From a bacterium (GTDB taxonomy: Bacteria > SZUA-79 > Acidulodesulfobacterales > Acidulodesulfobacteraceae): a stretch of DNA of 64,000 bases. The position numbers were made by a program, and so were the translations under genes. The notes under the pieces were generated by a model. It saw nothing but the letters and a program-made list of their open reading frames with translations, was not told where the DNA came from and searched no databases. The stretch is from contig JAJYJI010000005.1 in the NCBI GenBank assembly GCA_021789605.1, positions 21,951 to 85,950 of the forward strand, read 5' to 3'. Below are positions 48,068 through 56,471 of the stretch, piece by piece; the first letter of the stretch is position 1; every line of letters starts with the position of its first letter.

Positions 48068-50365
48068 TTAAAAATATCCGAGCTGCCTTAATTTATCCAT
48101 AGCCGCTTCCTTGTCCTGCGACCTCCCGGAACGTTCGGCTTCGCCCCCCGTAATTTTTGTGCAAGGCTTGCAGTCTATCGACCTGTAGCCTTGTTCATAC
48201 AGGGGGCAGTAAGGAATATTATTCAATTTTATATAATCCCAGATATCCGACTCGGTAAAGTGGAGAATGGGATGGACGCGGTAATGGTGGGGCGCTTCTC
48301 TTTTGGAAAAATATTTTTCGTTTGCGCGCGATTCGTTTTCGTCTTTTCTTATTCCGGTCATTAAAGCCTTTAAATGCAGTTCTTTGACGGCATTTTTTAT
48401 AGGAACGGTTTTTAACAGGCTGCAGCAGTTTTGTTTATCTTCGGCGATAGAAATAGTTTTCAGGGCTTCGGTATTTGTATATACCAGCAAATCGAAATTC
48501 CATTCTTTTTTTAATTTCTCTATAAAATCGCGTATCTCCTGAAATTCAACCGAAGTTTCGATAGTGAATATTTTGAACGGAATTTGTCCGTCGAAGGCGT
48601 TTCTTACCAAATGAAGCAGAACGGAAGAATCTTTACCCCCCGTAAAAGCTATTCCTATTTTTTCTCCGAAACGGTCGTACGCTTCTTTTATAATTTCGAC
48701 GCTTAGCGATATTTTTTGATTGAGCAGAACAAGGGATTCGTTTTTACCGTCTTTTTTAGGTTCGTTAATAATTATGCCCGTTTTTTTAACGCTGTCGAAT
48801 AAATTTTCGGTAGAAACCGATTTCTTTTCGATATTATTTAATATTTCGACGTATTTGGCGGATTCTGTCAAATCCGGGTTAAAGTTTATTGGGTTTTCTT
48901 CATAAAGGTCGTTGGAAAGGTCGTAGTAAAAATTTAAATTTCTATTGTATATATCCGAGTTAGTTATATTTTTATATAAATTTAATCTTGCGTTTTTATC
49001 GGTTTTAAGGGATTTAAGAGAGTTTAATAATTGTAAGAATTCGACCTTGCCTATGCGCTTTCTGAGGATGTCGTTAAATATGCTGATAATATAATCTTCA
49101 TCCGACAGCATTACGTTTTCGATAATATTTTTTGTCTGGAGTTCGGAAATCTTATCGGGCATAAATATATATTTTTTATCGGCCGTCCTGATGGCGCGCT
49201 GAGACAAAAAGTATTTATCTTTGGACGAAGCGCCGTTTTTATTCCTGTCGTATTCGTTAGCTGTAAATTGCATTATTTCGTTGTACATATTTTGAGTGTA
49301 AAATTCGGAATAGCAGAATTCCCTTTTTTCGAATAGCGATTGGCCGTCTATTCCGCGACCCGAACCGTTTGAATTTTCCGTTATTTTTTTGCCGTTCGAA
49401 TCCCCGTTCAAATTATAAGGCTCCAAGCCGGATAAAGAAATTAAAGTAGGAAAGATATCGGTTATAGAAGTTAATTTTTCGTAAATTTTATTCTCGATTT
49501 CGGGGGCGTGAAAAATAAGGGGCAAATGAATTACTTCGTCATATAGTTCTCCCATATGCCCGAATACCGACTGGTCGAACATGGTTATCCTTCCTTCTCC
49601 GTGGTCGGAAAAAACGGCGAAAATATTTTCGGGATTAAAATACCCCATTTCTTTTAAAGATTTATAAATCCCGCGGAAGCGTCCTTTATCGAATTTATTG
49701 ATGCCGTAGATATAAGGGGGGAGCATAACGTTTAAATCGTAATGGACTTTGCCGGCAAAATAGTTCCATAGGGCGAAAGGATTATCGGTGTTAGTCGGAG
49801 TTTTATAAAGGACCGACATTTTCTTCATAAAATCGAAATATTCGCGGTTGTAATTATCCTCGTTGTAATTCTGCGAATAAATATAGGGTTCGTGGACGTC
49901 GAAAAGATGAACGAAGCAAAAAATATTTTCATCTTTAACCGCTGAGAGCTGTTTAATAAGGTCGTTAATATTTCCGGCAGTTTTGTAATCGAATCCTTTT
50001 GCCAGCCCCAACGGCTCGAATAATTCAAACACGTCCGTATAAAATATAGTTTTATAGCCGTTTTTTTTATAAACTTCCGCAAGCGTAACGGCGTCGCCGT
50101 TTAATTTTTTATAGAAAAACGGCCTTACTCCGTGGGCGGGAGGATATAAACCGGTGAACAGCGATGCATGGGCGGACGTTGTATAACTTGACGTGGAAAA
50201 AAAATTAGTAAAAATAGACGCGTTAGACGAAATTTCGTCCAACGTGGGGGTATCTACGAGGGTATCGACGTAATACTGCTTTAGATGTGCCCTGTTTTTA
50301 TTATAGCCGACGCAGTCGTATCTTAGGTTGTCGATAGATATGAGCAAAACTTTTTTTGGTTCCAT
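48068..50365 (-). CDS. Alkaline-phosphatase-superfamily hydrolase fused to APS-reductase-like PP-loop domain
   Basis: Residues 1-320 form a sulfatase/phosphatase-like domain: ISIDNLRYD (D12, N13), TTSAHASLFTGLYP (62-75), FDVHEP, FSDHGEG (D254, H255) and H270. The sulfatase CxPxR motif is replaced by TTSAH, so no formylglycine can form; a Thr nucleophile, as in phosphotransferase branches, would be expected. Residues about 545-765 form a PAPS-reductase-family domain: PP-loop FTGGKDSS (574-581), a CC pair (647-648) and CKPC (732-735) in the positions that bind 4Fe-4S in APS reductases. The catalytic ECGLH tail is missing; the end reads MDKLRQLGYF, as in CysD-like proteins. The linker (320-545) is unrecognised. 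AAGGA precedes the ATG. No signal peptide. Confidence 0.8.
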   Translation of the reverse strand: MEPKKVLLISIDNLRYDCVGYNKNRAHLKQYYVDTLVDTPTLDEISSNASIFTNFFSTSSYTTSAHASLFTGLYPPAHGVRPFFYKKLNGDAVTLAEVYKKNGYKTIFYTDVFELFEPLGLAKGFDYKTAGNINDLIKQLSAVKDENIFCFVHLFDVHEPYIYSQNYNEDNYNREYFDFMKKMSVLYKTPTNTDNPFALWNYFAGKVHYDLNVMLPPYIYGINKFDKGRFRGIYKSLKEMGYFNPENIFAVFSDHGEGRITMFDQSVFGHMGELYDEVIHLPLIFHAPEIENKIYEKLTSITDIFPTLISLSGLEPYNLNGDSNGKKITENSNGSGRGIDGQSLFEKREFCYSEFYTQNMYNEIMQFTANEYDRNKNGASSKDKYFLSQRAIRTADKKYIFMPDKISELQTKNIIENVMLSDEDYIISIFNDILRKRIGKVEFLQLLNSLKSLKTDKNARLNLYKNITNSDIYNRNLNFYYDLSNDLYEENPINFNPDLTESAKYVEILNNIEKKSVSTENLFDSVKKTGIIINEPKKDGKNESLVLLNQKISLSVEIIKEAYDRFGEKIGIAFTGGKDSSVLLHLVRNAFDGQIPFKIFTIETSVEFQEIRDFIEKLKKEWNFDLLVYTNTEALKTISIAEDKQNCCSLLKTVPIKNAVKELHLKALMTGIRKDENESRANEKYFSKREAPHHYRVHPILHFTESDIWDYIKLNNIPYCPLYEQGYRSIDCKPCTKITGGEAERSGRSQDKEAAMDKLRQLGYF

Positions 50366-50766
50366 ACGTTTTCCTTAATTTTAGATTTTATTTGAGTTTA
50401 TTTTATTAATTTAATTAATAAAAATTTATTTTAACGCTTGAGAAAACTTTCAAAAACTAAACGCCTTAAATGTAATAATTATAATTCATTATAACTTAAC
50501 TTTGTTAATATATTATAAACTTTTTATTTTTGTCTTTAAATAAAAAAATAAACATAAAAAAATAAAAAATTATACGCGCGATAAATATATCTATATCGCC
50601 TTATTATAGCCGTGCCTCACGCTCTTACGCGACTCGCGCGCGGTTCAGCTCGGTTCACGCATGCCGGTCATGCCGGTTGGTCATGCCGGTTTGACTTTTC
50701 ATAATTTGGGTGATAGACTTTCAATATACTTTTTATATAAGAAAGTATTTATAAACATTCATACTT
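50366..50766. other. Divergent intergenic region
   Basis: About 400 bases without a gene. The left half is A+T-rich and presumably holds the promoter for the minus-strand fusion gene. At 50659-50690 CATGCCGGT occurs three times. A candidate plus-strand promoter is TTGACT (50691) and TAGACT (50714) with 17 bases between, leading into the cobalamin riboswitch. Confidence 0.5.
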
Positions 50767-50960
50767 TATCTTAAAGGTTTAAGGGAAACAGGTTAAATTC
50801 CTGTGCTGTTCCCGCAGCCGTAAGAACTTATAACGGAAAGTTTCCAAGACTCTCCGTTATTAAAAATATTCCCATATGCCACTGGCGGCGTCTATTATAA
50901 TAATAGCCGGGAAGGCGGAAATATTTGCATGTTCAAGCCGGAATACCTGCTTTTAAGATA
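50767..50960 (+). ncRNA. Cobalamin riboswitch
   Basis: Seen: GGGAAACAGG...AATTCCTGTGCTGTTCCCGCAGCCGTAAG (the B12-box core with TGCTGTTCCCGCA), GCCACTGG, GCCGGGAAGGC and GCATGTTCAAGCCGGAATACCTGC; closing stem TATCTTAAAG pairs with CTTTTAAGATA. It precedes the NiCoT transporter. No obvious terminator follows, so control of translation initiation (GGGAGGT at about 50989) is likely; cobalamin should repress. Confidence 0.92.
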
Positions 50961-51000
50961 ATAAAATTTAATTTAATTTTAATTAGCGGGAGGTCTAATT

Positions 51001-52038
51001 ATGTTTTTACCGTTTTTACGTCCGTCTTTATTAAGCTTTAGACAGAGGATTTTTCTGCTCTACGGATTTTTGCTATCCCTTTTACTAATCTCCATTATAC
51101 TTTTAATCGACAGGTCGAGCGTATTCCCCGTATTATTAAGCCTTGGTTCGCTCGCATTCTTCTTCGGCGTGAAGCACGCGCTTGATGCCGACCATATCGC
51201 CGCGATAGACAACACTACCAGAAAATTGATGAACGACGGAAAAAAACCCGTAGGAGTGGGTTTTTTCTTTTCCGTGGGGCATGCTTTGTCGGTTTTTGCC
51301 TTAACCATAATAACCGTTATTATAGGAAAATTTGTCGTTAAAGCGTATCCGGAACTCGGCAATATAAGCGACATGGTCGGCACCGGCGTATCGGCTCTAT
51401 TTTTATACCTGATAGCCTTTATGAACATCGTTATTCTTATCAGCATTGTTAAAATCGCAAAAGATTTTAAAAATCTTCAGAGCAAGAAAATAGAAGAAGA
51501 GCTTTTAAAGAGAGGTTTTATGTTCCGTTATTTTAACGGAATAATGAAACTTATTACGTCGAGCTGGCAGATGCTTTTTGTAGGCATTTTATTCGGCATA
51601 GGATTCGACACTGCAACGGAGGTCGCCATACTTTCTATGTCGGCGGTATTTGCATCCGCGGGCAGGCCGTTAATAGACGTTCTTATACTGCCGTTGGTAT
51701 TTGCTTCAGGAATGATACTTTTAGATTCTACCGACGGCGTCGTAATGCAGTTTGCTTACAGCTGGGCTTTTTTAAATCCCGTAAGAAAAATATTTTATAA
51801 CATTTCTATTACAAGCATTTCAGTCTTTCTGGCATTCGGCATAGGAACGCTCGAATGGCTTCAGGTTATAGGAGCGGAATACAATCTGAAAGGCCAGCCG
51901 TGGGATTTTTTTAATAACGTTTCTTTTGCCATGCTCGGCGGAATAATAGCCGGCATTTTGACGTCGGCGTGGCTTTTGTCCTTATTGGTATATAAGTTCA
52001 GCAGGGTGGAAGAAAGATACTACGGCAATACAGAATGA
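51001..52038 (+). CDS. NiCoT-family nickel/cobalt transporter
   Basis: Inner-membrane permease for Ni2+/Co2+. Seen: the family signature HALDADHIAAIDN (from H59) in the second helix, GFFFSVGHALSV in the next, and LFGIGFDTATEVAIL; about eight hydrophobic segments; 345 aa. A cobalamin riboswitch in its leader argues that cobalt is the physiological substrate. The RiPP maturase gene begins 91 bases downstream on the same strand, so read-through is possible. Confidence 0.93.
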   Translation: MFLPFLRPSLLSFRQRIFLLYGFLLSLLLISIILLIDRSSVFPVLLSLGSLAFFFGVKHALDADHIAAIDNTTRKLMNDGKKPVGVGFFFSVGHALSVFALTIITVIIGKFVVKAYPELGNISDMVGTGVSALFLYLIAFMNIVILISIVKIAKDFKNLQSKKIEEELLKRGFMFRYFNGIMKLITSSWQMLFVGILFGIGFDTATEVAILSMSAVFASAGRPLIDVLILPLVFASGMILLDSTDGVVMQFAYSWAFLNPVRKIFYNISITSISVFLAFGIGTLEWLQVIGAEYNLKGQPWDFFNNVSFAMLGGIIAGILTSAWLLSLLVYKFSRVEERYYGNTE

Positions 52039-52129
52039 AAAGCCCGCGAATATACGAAAACATGAAATTATTAAATTAACCTTTAAACAAAATAAGCGCA
52101 ATATATAGATATGCTTATATATTTTTATT

Positions 52130-53146
52130 ATGGATGCTTATAATTACAGAGCGGAAAATAACGAATTTTATATACAATGGCACTTCGTTAGCTCCTGCAA
52201 TTTAAGATGTATTCACTGCTATCAAAACGATTATAAACGCGAAAACCCCGCACCGGATAAACTTAAATCAATTTTTTTAAAAATAGATGAAGCTATGTCT
52301 AAATGGAAAATGAAATGTTTTGTTTCGCTGACCGGAGGCGAGCCCTTTCTGGAGCAGGATTCCCTTTTCTATTTAACGGATTTAATCGAGAAATCTGATA
52401 ATTTCCGCAATATCGCCATACTAACAAACGGCACATTAATCGACGATGAAGCAATCAGCCTGTTAAAAAAATATAAAAAAATTTCCGAAATTCAAATATC
52501 TTTAGACGGACACGACGAAAAAACGCATGACGCTATAAGGGGACGAGGAACCTTTTTAAAAGCTGCGGAATCTATACGCAGGCTGAAAGATGCCGGGATT
52601 AAAACATCGATAATGTTTACCCTGCATAAAAAAAATAAAGGGTCCGTTTTAAGCATGCCGGAATTAACATGCTCTTTAAAAGCCGACGCCCTTACCGTCG
52701 AGAGAATGACGACCATGAACCAAACCGAAGAGAAGGATTTTTTCATAGAGCCGCAGGAATTAAAGGCTATTTATTCAGATATTTACAGCAAAACAAAAGA
52801 CGTCTTTTTTGGTAAAAACGCTAAATTTATTACGTCGAGGCCTCTATGGAATCTGGTTGACGAAAATATAGGCGGCTACTGCCCCGCAGGGCTTTCCTCC
52901 TTATGCATACTCGAAGACGGAACTTTACTGCCGTGCAGAAGGCTTTATCTGCCGTTGGGGAATATCTTAACGGACGGGTTGTTTAAAGTATGGTATAATT
53001 CCGACATTTTATGGGATATCAGGAAAAAGGCCGGCGGAAGCGAATGTTCGGACTGTTCCCATTCCGAGAGGTGCGGCGGGTGTAAAGCCGTAAGCTACTA
53101 CCGCAACGGCGATTTAAATTCGAAAGACCCCCAATGCTGGGTATAA
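52130..53146 (+). CDS. Radical SAM-SPASM peptide maturase
   Basis: Predicted RiPP-modifying enzyme. Seen: radical SAM motif C23-x3-C27-x2-C30 (SSCNLRCIHCYQND), SAM-binding TGGEPF, ISLDGHDEKTHDAIRG, and a C-terminal SPASM domain rich in cysteines (YCPAG, LCILEDGTLLPC, then C306, C309, C315, C318, C336) that would hold auxiliary 4Fe-4S clusters. Length 338 aa, PqqE-like. There is no fused PqqD domain; the next gene supplies it, and a 34-residue precursor follows. Family knowledge: such enzymes install C-C, C-O or thioether crosslinks. The reaction cannot be deduced. Confidence 0.9.
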   Translation: MDAYNYRAENNEFYIQWHFVSSCNLRCIHCYQNDYKRENPAPDKLKSIFLKIDEAMSKWKMKCFVSLTGGEPFLEQDSLFYLTDLIEKSDNFRNIAILTNGTLIDDEAISLLKKYKKISEIQISLDGHDEKTHDAIRGRGTFLKAAESIRRLKDAGIKTSIMFTLHKKNKGSVLSMPELTCSLKADALTVERMTTMNQTEEKDFFIEPQELKAIYSDIYSKTKDVFFGKNAKFITSRPLWNLVDENIGGYCPAGLSSLCILEDGTLLPCRRLYLPLGNILTDGLFKVWYNSDILWDIRKKAGGSECSDCSHSERCGGCKAVSYYRNGDLNSKDPQCWV

Positions 53147-53189
53147 GAAGCCGGCCAAGAAAGCCGAAAAAAGGGAGATAATATAAGAT

Positions 53190-53453
53190 ATGGGGATATT
53201 TAAACTTTCTGAAAATATAAGCATAAAAAAGAAAGGCGAAAATTATTTACTTTTCGATAACCTTAACGGAAACATATATAAAATAAACGAAGTATCGTAT
53301 AAAATTTTATCTTTGTGCAACGGCAAAAACACGGAAGAAGATATAATAAAAAATATTACAAGCTCTTTCAGCGTCGCGCATGAAGAAGCGGTAAAAGATT
53401 TTAACGTTTTAATGCAAAATCTCTTAGAGAGGCTGTATGTAGCAAACGTATAA
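53190..53453 (+). CDS. PqqD-like RiPP recognition element
   Basis: 87-residue winged-helix protein. Seen: ENISIKKKGENYLLFDNLNGNIYKINEVSYKILSLCNGKNTEEDI, the pattern of PqqD-family peptide chaperones, and a C-terminal helical part. It would bind the precursor leader and present it to the maturase, forming a three-gene RiPP unit. Starts 43 bases after the maturase stop with GGGAGAT upstream. Confidence 0.87.
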   Translation: MGIFKLSENISIKKKGENYLLFDNLNGNIYKINEVSYKILSLCNGKNTEEDIIKNITSSFSVAHEEAVKDFNVLMQNLLERLYVANV

Positions 53454-53492
53454 AAATAATCGAACGTTAACGCAACCAAGGAGGTGAAATTT

Positions 53493-53597
53493 ATGAAAAG
53501 GGTTTATGAAAAACCGGTGTTTCAGGAAATTCCCGCAGAAGAATTTTATGCTTTAATCATGGAAGATTACGGGATTAAGGGCTCTTGCTATTCCTGA
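53493..53597 (+). CDS. RiPP precursor peptide (34 aa), not in ORF track
   Basis: Found by translating the sequence after the PqqD gene. A perfect AAGGAGGTG lies six bases before the ATG. The peptide starts MKRVYEKPVFQEIPAEEFYA (leader-like, with the YEKPxxxEIPxEE pattern common in radical-SAM RiPP precursors) and ends LIMEDYGIKGSCYS, with a single Cys, two Gly and two Tyr in the presumed core. It is followed by a stop and hairpins. The leader/core border and modification are unknown; single-Cys thioether or Tyr-based crosslinks are possible. I do not recognise the exact family. Confidence 0.82.
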   Translation: MKRVYEKPVFQEIPAEEFYALIMEDYGIKGSCYS

Positions 53598-53610
53598 AAG
53601 TCTTGCAAAT

Positions 53611-53627
53611 AAGCGCAGTTAGCGCTT
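53611..53627 (+). terminator. Short hairpin after precursor gene
   Basis: AAGCGC and GCGCTT form a six-base stem with a five-base loop, 14 bases after the stop. It lacks a U tract. It could stabilise the abundant precursor mRNA or attenuate transcription. Confidence 0.4.
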
Positions 53628-53633
53628 CCTAAA

Positions 53634-53703
53634 CCTTCTCCCTTCCTGAAAGTTATACGGCCGTACATCTTCATTTTAGGCTAAAAAGAGGGAAGGGAGA
53701 AGG
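53634..53703. repeat. 13-bp inverted repeat after RiPP locus
   Basis: CCTTCTCCCTTCC (53634-53646) pairs perfectly with GGAAGGGAGAAGG (53691-53703) around a 44-base loop that includes the palindrome ACGGCCGT. Lies between convergent genes and may end both transcripts. The 11-mer TTCCTGAAAGT occurs at the precursor stop and again in this repeat. Confidence 0.7.
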
Positions 53704-53765
53704 GCAAATATGCATCGTTTATATTTTATATTTATTTATAAATTTTATTAAAACGGATTAACGGC

Positions 53766-54248
53766 TCAATCGAATATAAAAACGGTATCGGGATTACTTT
53801 CGTGCCTTATTTCGTCAATTTCGCTTTTTTTCATTTTTCCGGCATAAAGCTTATTGGCGGCATTTATAACCAAGCCGTTTTTTCCGCCTACGTTTTTATA
53901 TGCGTGGACGACACCCGGAGGCACCATAAGCGCCGCAGGCTTGTTTTCTCCTAAAAACAGCGTCATTTTATTGAGGTATGTAGCGGAATTTTTCCGGTTG
54001 TCCCATAATATAATTTTAAAATCGGAAGGGCCTAAAAAACAGAAATAATCCGTCTGGTAAATATGTTCGTGCGGCCCCCTTCTGATATCCGGCATAGTCA
54101 AAGAAATATACGCCATTTGAGGGAATAAAGGTTCGTCCATTTCGTCGCTTCTGTAGAGCTCGGCAAGCCAGCCTCTTTCATCTATATGTTTTTTAATATC
54201 TTTGACGAACACGCCGTTAATTTCAGCCATGTTGAAAGTGGGGTTCAT
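53766..54248 (-). CDS. RmlC-like cupin (dTDP-sugar epimerase family)
   Basis: 160-aa cupin of the dTDP-4-dehydrorhamnose 3,5-epimerase fold. Seen: KHIDERGWLAELYRSDEM, YISLTMPDIRRGPHEHIYQTDYFCFLGPSDFKIILWDNR and VPPGVVHAYKNVG, matching the family's substrate pocket and catalytic His region. It is shorter than classical RmlC (about 185 aa) and no rml genes adjoin, so it may be a non-epimerase or 3-epimerase-like member. Convergent with the RiPP locus. Confidence 0.82.
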   Translation of the reverse strand: MNPTFNMAEINGVFVKDIKKHIDERGWLAELYRSDEMDEPLFPQMAYISLTMPDIRRGPHEHIYQTDYFCFLGPSDFKIILWDNRKNSATYLNKMTLFLGENKPAALMVPPGVVHAYKNVGGKNGLVINAANKLYAGKMKKSEIDEIRHESNPDTVFIFD

Positions 54249-54739
54249 TCCGCATCCTTTATTTATATTTTTAGATTAAAGTTTTTATGTTAGAGCTATC
54301 GTTATAGTTAAAACAACGCAATATGGCGTATAATAGAGTAGCATAGGCATAATAGCATAACGCATGTGTTTTGCAGTTTATTCCGGTTCTAAAGGAAAAA
54401 GCCGCGATTAAATTTAATTATTTTTTGATTATATTATAAATTTAAACTCCAAAGCAATGAAAAACTATTGCCTTGAACCCGCGTTAGAAAATATTCTGCT
54501 CTTTATATTATATGCAGATGCCGTATTCCGGGTTTCCCGGAAACTGCGCCGTTTAAGCTAAAGGTTAAAATTGGGCGCCGTCGTTTCCGCGGCGGCGCAA
54601 AGCCGGAAATAAAATTTTCAACGCAGGTTCAAGATGTTTAAAGATAACCGCCGGATATGCCCGCGCGAAAACGTTAAAAAAACAAGAACCTGCCGTGAGA
54701 CCGCAAACCGCAGGTCACGTAAGGAGCCTGCGACGATAA
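54249..54739. other. Intergenic region with hairpins
   Basis: About 490 bases with no convincing gene. The right part contains G+C-rich dyads: TTCCGGG/CCCGGAA with a three-base loop (54526-54542) and GCGCCG/CGGCGC (54575-54598), plausible terminators for the minus-strand exporter gene. The left part is A+T-rich, presumably the promoter area of the cupin gene. Confidence 0.5.
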
Positions 54740-56272
54740 TCAGCGGTGGACCTTATTTTTTAGCATAACTGCGGGTATTATGCCTGCAAGGCAAAACACG
54801 CCTGCGACTATAAACACGTCGTCGTATGATTGAACCGTTGCAAACATCTTGACTAAGCTGTCTATAATTCCAAGGCCGGGATTTATTTTTGCCGTGCCGG
54901 CTATGACCCCGACGTTAGATTTAAACAATCCGTTAGAATTAAAATAAGACTTTGCTTTAAGAAAGGCAAAATTTCTATAGTTAATTTTATCCCCGTATCT
55001 TGTCGTATAATAAACCTGTTTTTCCGCAAGATAATTTGCAAAGTAAGCTATTCCGAATCCCGACGCAAGCCTCATAGTAATAGGCAAGAGTCCCGATGCC
55101 TCGGGAATTTGTTCCATCTTTACGGAATTTAACCCCGTGCTCATGATAGGGGAATATAGCATTCCGAGCCCTATGCCCCTTATGATAGAAGGGTATATTA
55201 TATCGTAAAGGCTCGATTGCACAGATAAATTCCAGTATAAAAATAGAGATAAGGCTGTTAACGCCATTCCGAAAACGATAAAATATTTAGGGCCGAACCT
55301 ATCGGCGCCTTTGCCGAAAACGGGAGCGGATAAAGCAACCGCAAAGGCGGACGGCATCATAATAAGACCGGTGGCATAAGGGGTATAATCCATAATGTTT
55401 TCAAGATAAACCGGTATTATAAACAAAGAGCCGAAAAGCGCGATAGCCCTTACGGCGTTGATTAGGGTAATCAGGGTAAAATTATAATTTTTAAAAATGT
55501 TAAAATCTATTAACGGATGGGATATAAAAGGCTCAAACAAAAAAAACATTATGAATCCGCCCGCGCTTATAAGCTCGCAGGTATAAATATAGGTAGAATC
55601 CCAGCCTTTGTTCTGCCCTTCGTTAAACGCCACAAGGATAAAGGCTATGGCAGCCGCAAAAAAAACAAATCCTATAAAGTCGAAATTTGCTTTAAAATGC
55701 TGGGCTTTATGGTCATCTTCCATAATTATCAATATGCCTATAAGGGTTATTATTGCTACGGGAACATTCACGAAAAATACCCATCTCCACGTTAAGTGGT
55801 CGGTAATCCATCCGCCGAGAGTCGGGCCTATGGCGGGTGCCGCCATGGCTCCTATGCCCCAAATTCCCATCGCCCTGCCTCTTTCCCGCGGTTCGAACAC
55901 TTTACCCATAAGGGCAAGACCCAGAGGCGCTATCCCGCCGCCAGACAATCCCTGAATTATTCTAAAAATTATAAGCATATTAATAGATGTGGCAAATCCG
56001 CATGCTATAGAAGATACGGTAAAAAATATAATGCTTAATGCAATCGGAATTTTGAGCCCTATTTTTTTAATTATGAACGTTATAGGCATAATTATTATAG
56101 CGGTTGCCACGTTATAAGCAATCATAATCCAATCCACTTCTTCCAAATCGACCCCGAGGCTCGACATAATTTTTGGAATGGCTATCGTTACGATGCTCAT
56201 ATCGAGCATTACCATAAAGAAAAAAGCTACAAGAAGTATTAGAATGAGATTTTTATATTCCTTTGAATACAT
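54740..56272 (-). CDS. DHA2-family MFS multidrug exporter
   Basis: Proton-coupled efflux permease of the EmrB/QacA 14-helix type. Seen: first helix FFMVMLDMSIVTIAIPKIMSSL, RIIQGLSGGGIAPLGLALMGKVFEPRERGRAMGIWGIG (motif A/C region), GPTLGGWITDHLTWRWVFFVNVP, and later helices to 510 aa. No EmrA-like membrane-fusion partner is adjacent. Substrate unknown; export of the RiPP product is conceivable but the gene is about 1 kb away on the other strand. Confidence 0.92.
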   Translation of the reverse strand: MYSKEYKNLILILLVAFFFMVMLDMSIVTIAIPKIMSSLGVDLEEVDWIMIAYNVATAIIIMPITFIIKKIGLKIPIALSIIFFTVSSIACGFATSINMLIIFRIIQGLSGGGIAPLGLALMGKVFEPRERGRAMGIWGIGAMAAPAIGPTLGGWITDHLTWRWVFFVNVPVAIITLIGILIIMEDDHKAQHFKANFDFIGFVFFAAAIAFILVAFNEGQNKGWDSTYIYTCELISAGGFIMFFLFEPFISHPLIDFNIFKNYNFTLITLINAVRAIALFGSLFIIPVYLENIMDYTPYATGLIMMPSAFAVALSAPVFGKGADRFGPKYFIVFGMALTALSLFLYWNLSVQSSLYDIIYPSIIRGIGLGMLYSPIMSTGLNSVKMEQIPEASGLLPITMRLASGFGIAYFANYLAEKQVYYTTRYGDKINYRNFAFLKAKSYFNSNGLFKSNVGVIAGTAKINPGLGIIDSLVKMFATVQSYDDVFIVAGVFCLAGIIPAVMLKNKVHR

Positions 56273-56471
56273 AAGCTTTATAATTATATAAAATTATGAC
56301 ACAGGCCGGCCGGATTTTTATTTATTTGCATTATCCTTACACAACAAGAGTTTACCATAAAATGACCTGAAAGTCATTCATTATATTTTCGTTGTTAATT
56401 TTTTGAGAAAATACCTCGAAAATACCTTAATGACGGGGATTTAATAAAATAACCGGTTTGGAATTCAATAT

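Noticed and set aside
52130-53146. Maturase as an anaerobic sulfatase-maturating enzyme for the nearby sulfatase-like fusion
   Set aside because: The hydrolase lacks the Cys/Ser-x-Pro-x-Arg motif that such enzymes modify (it has TTSAH), and a PqqD protein and precursor peptide adjoin the maturase.
55517-56038. Overlapping plus-strand ORFs opposite the MFS exporter
   Set aside because: Antisense to a clear 14-helix transporter; no coherent protein features.
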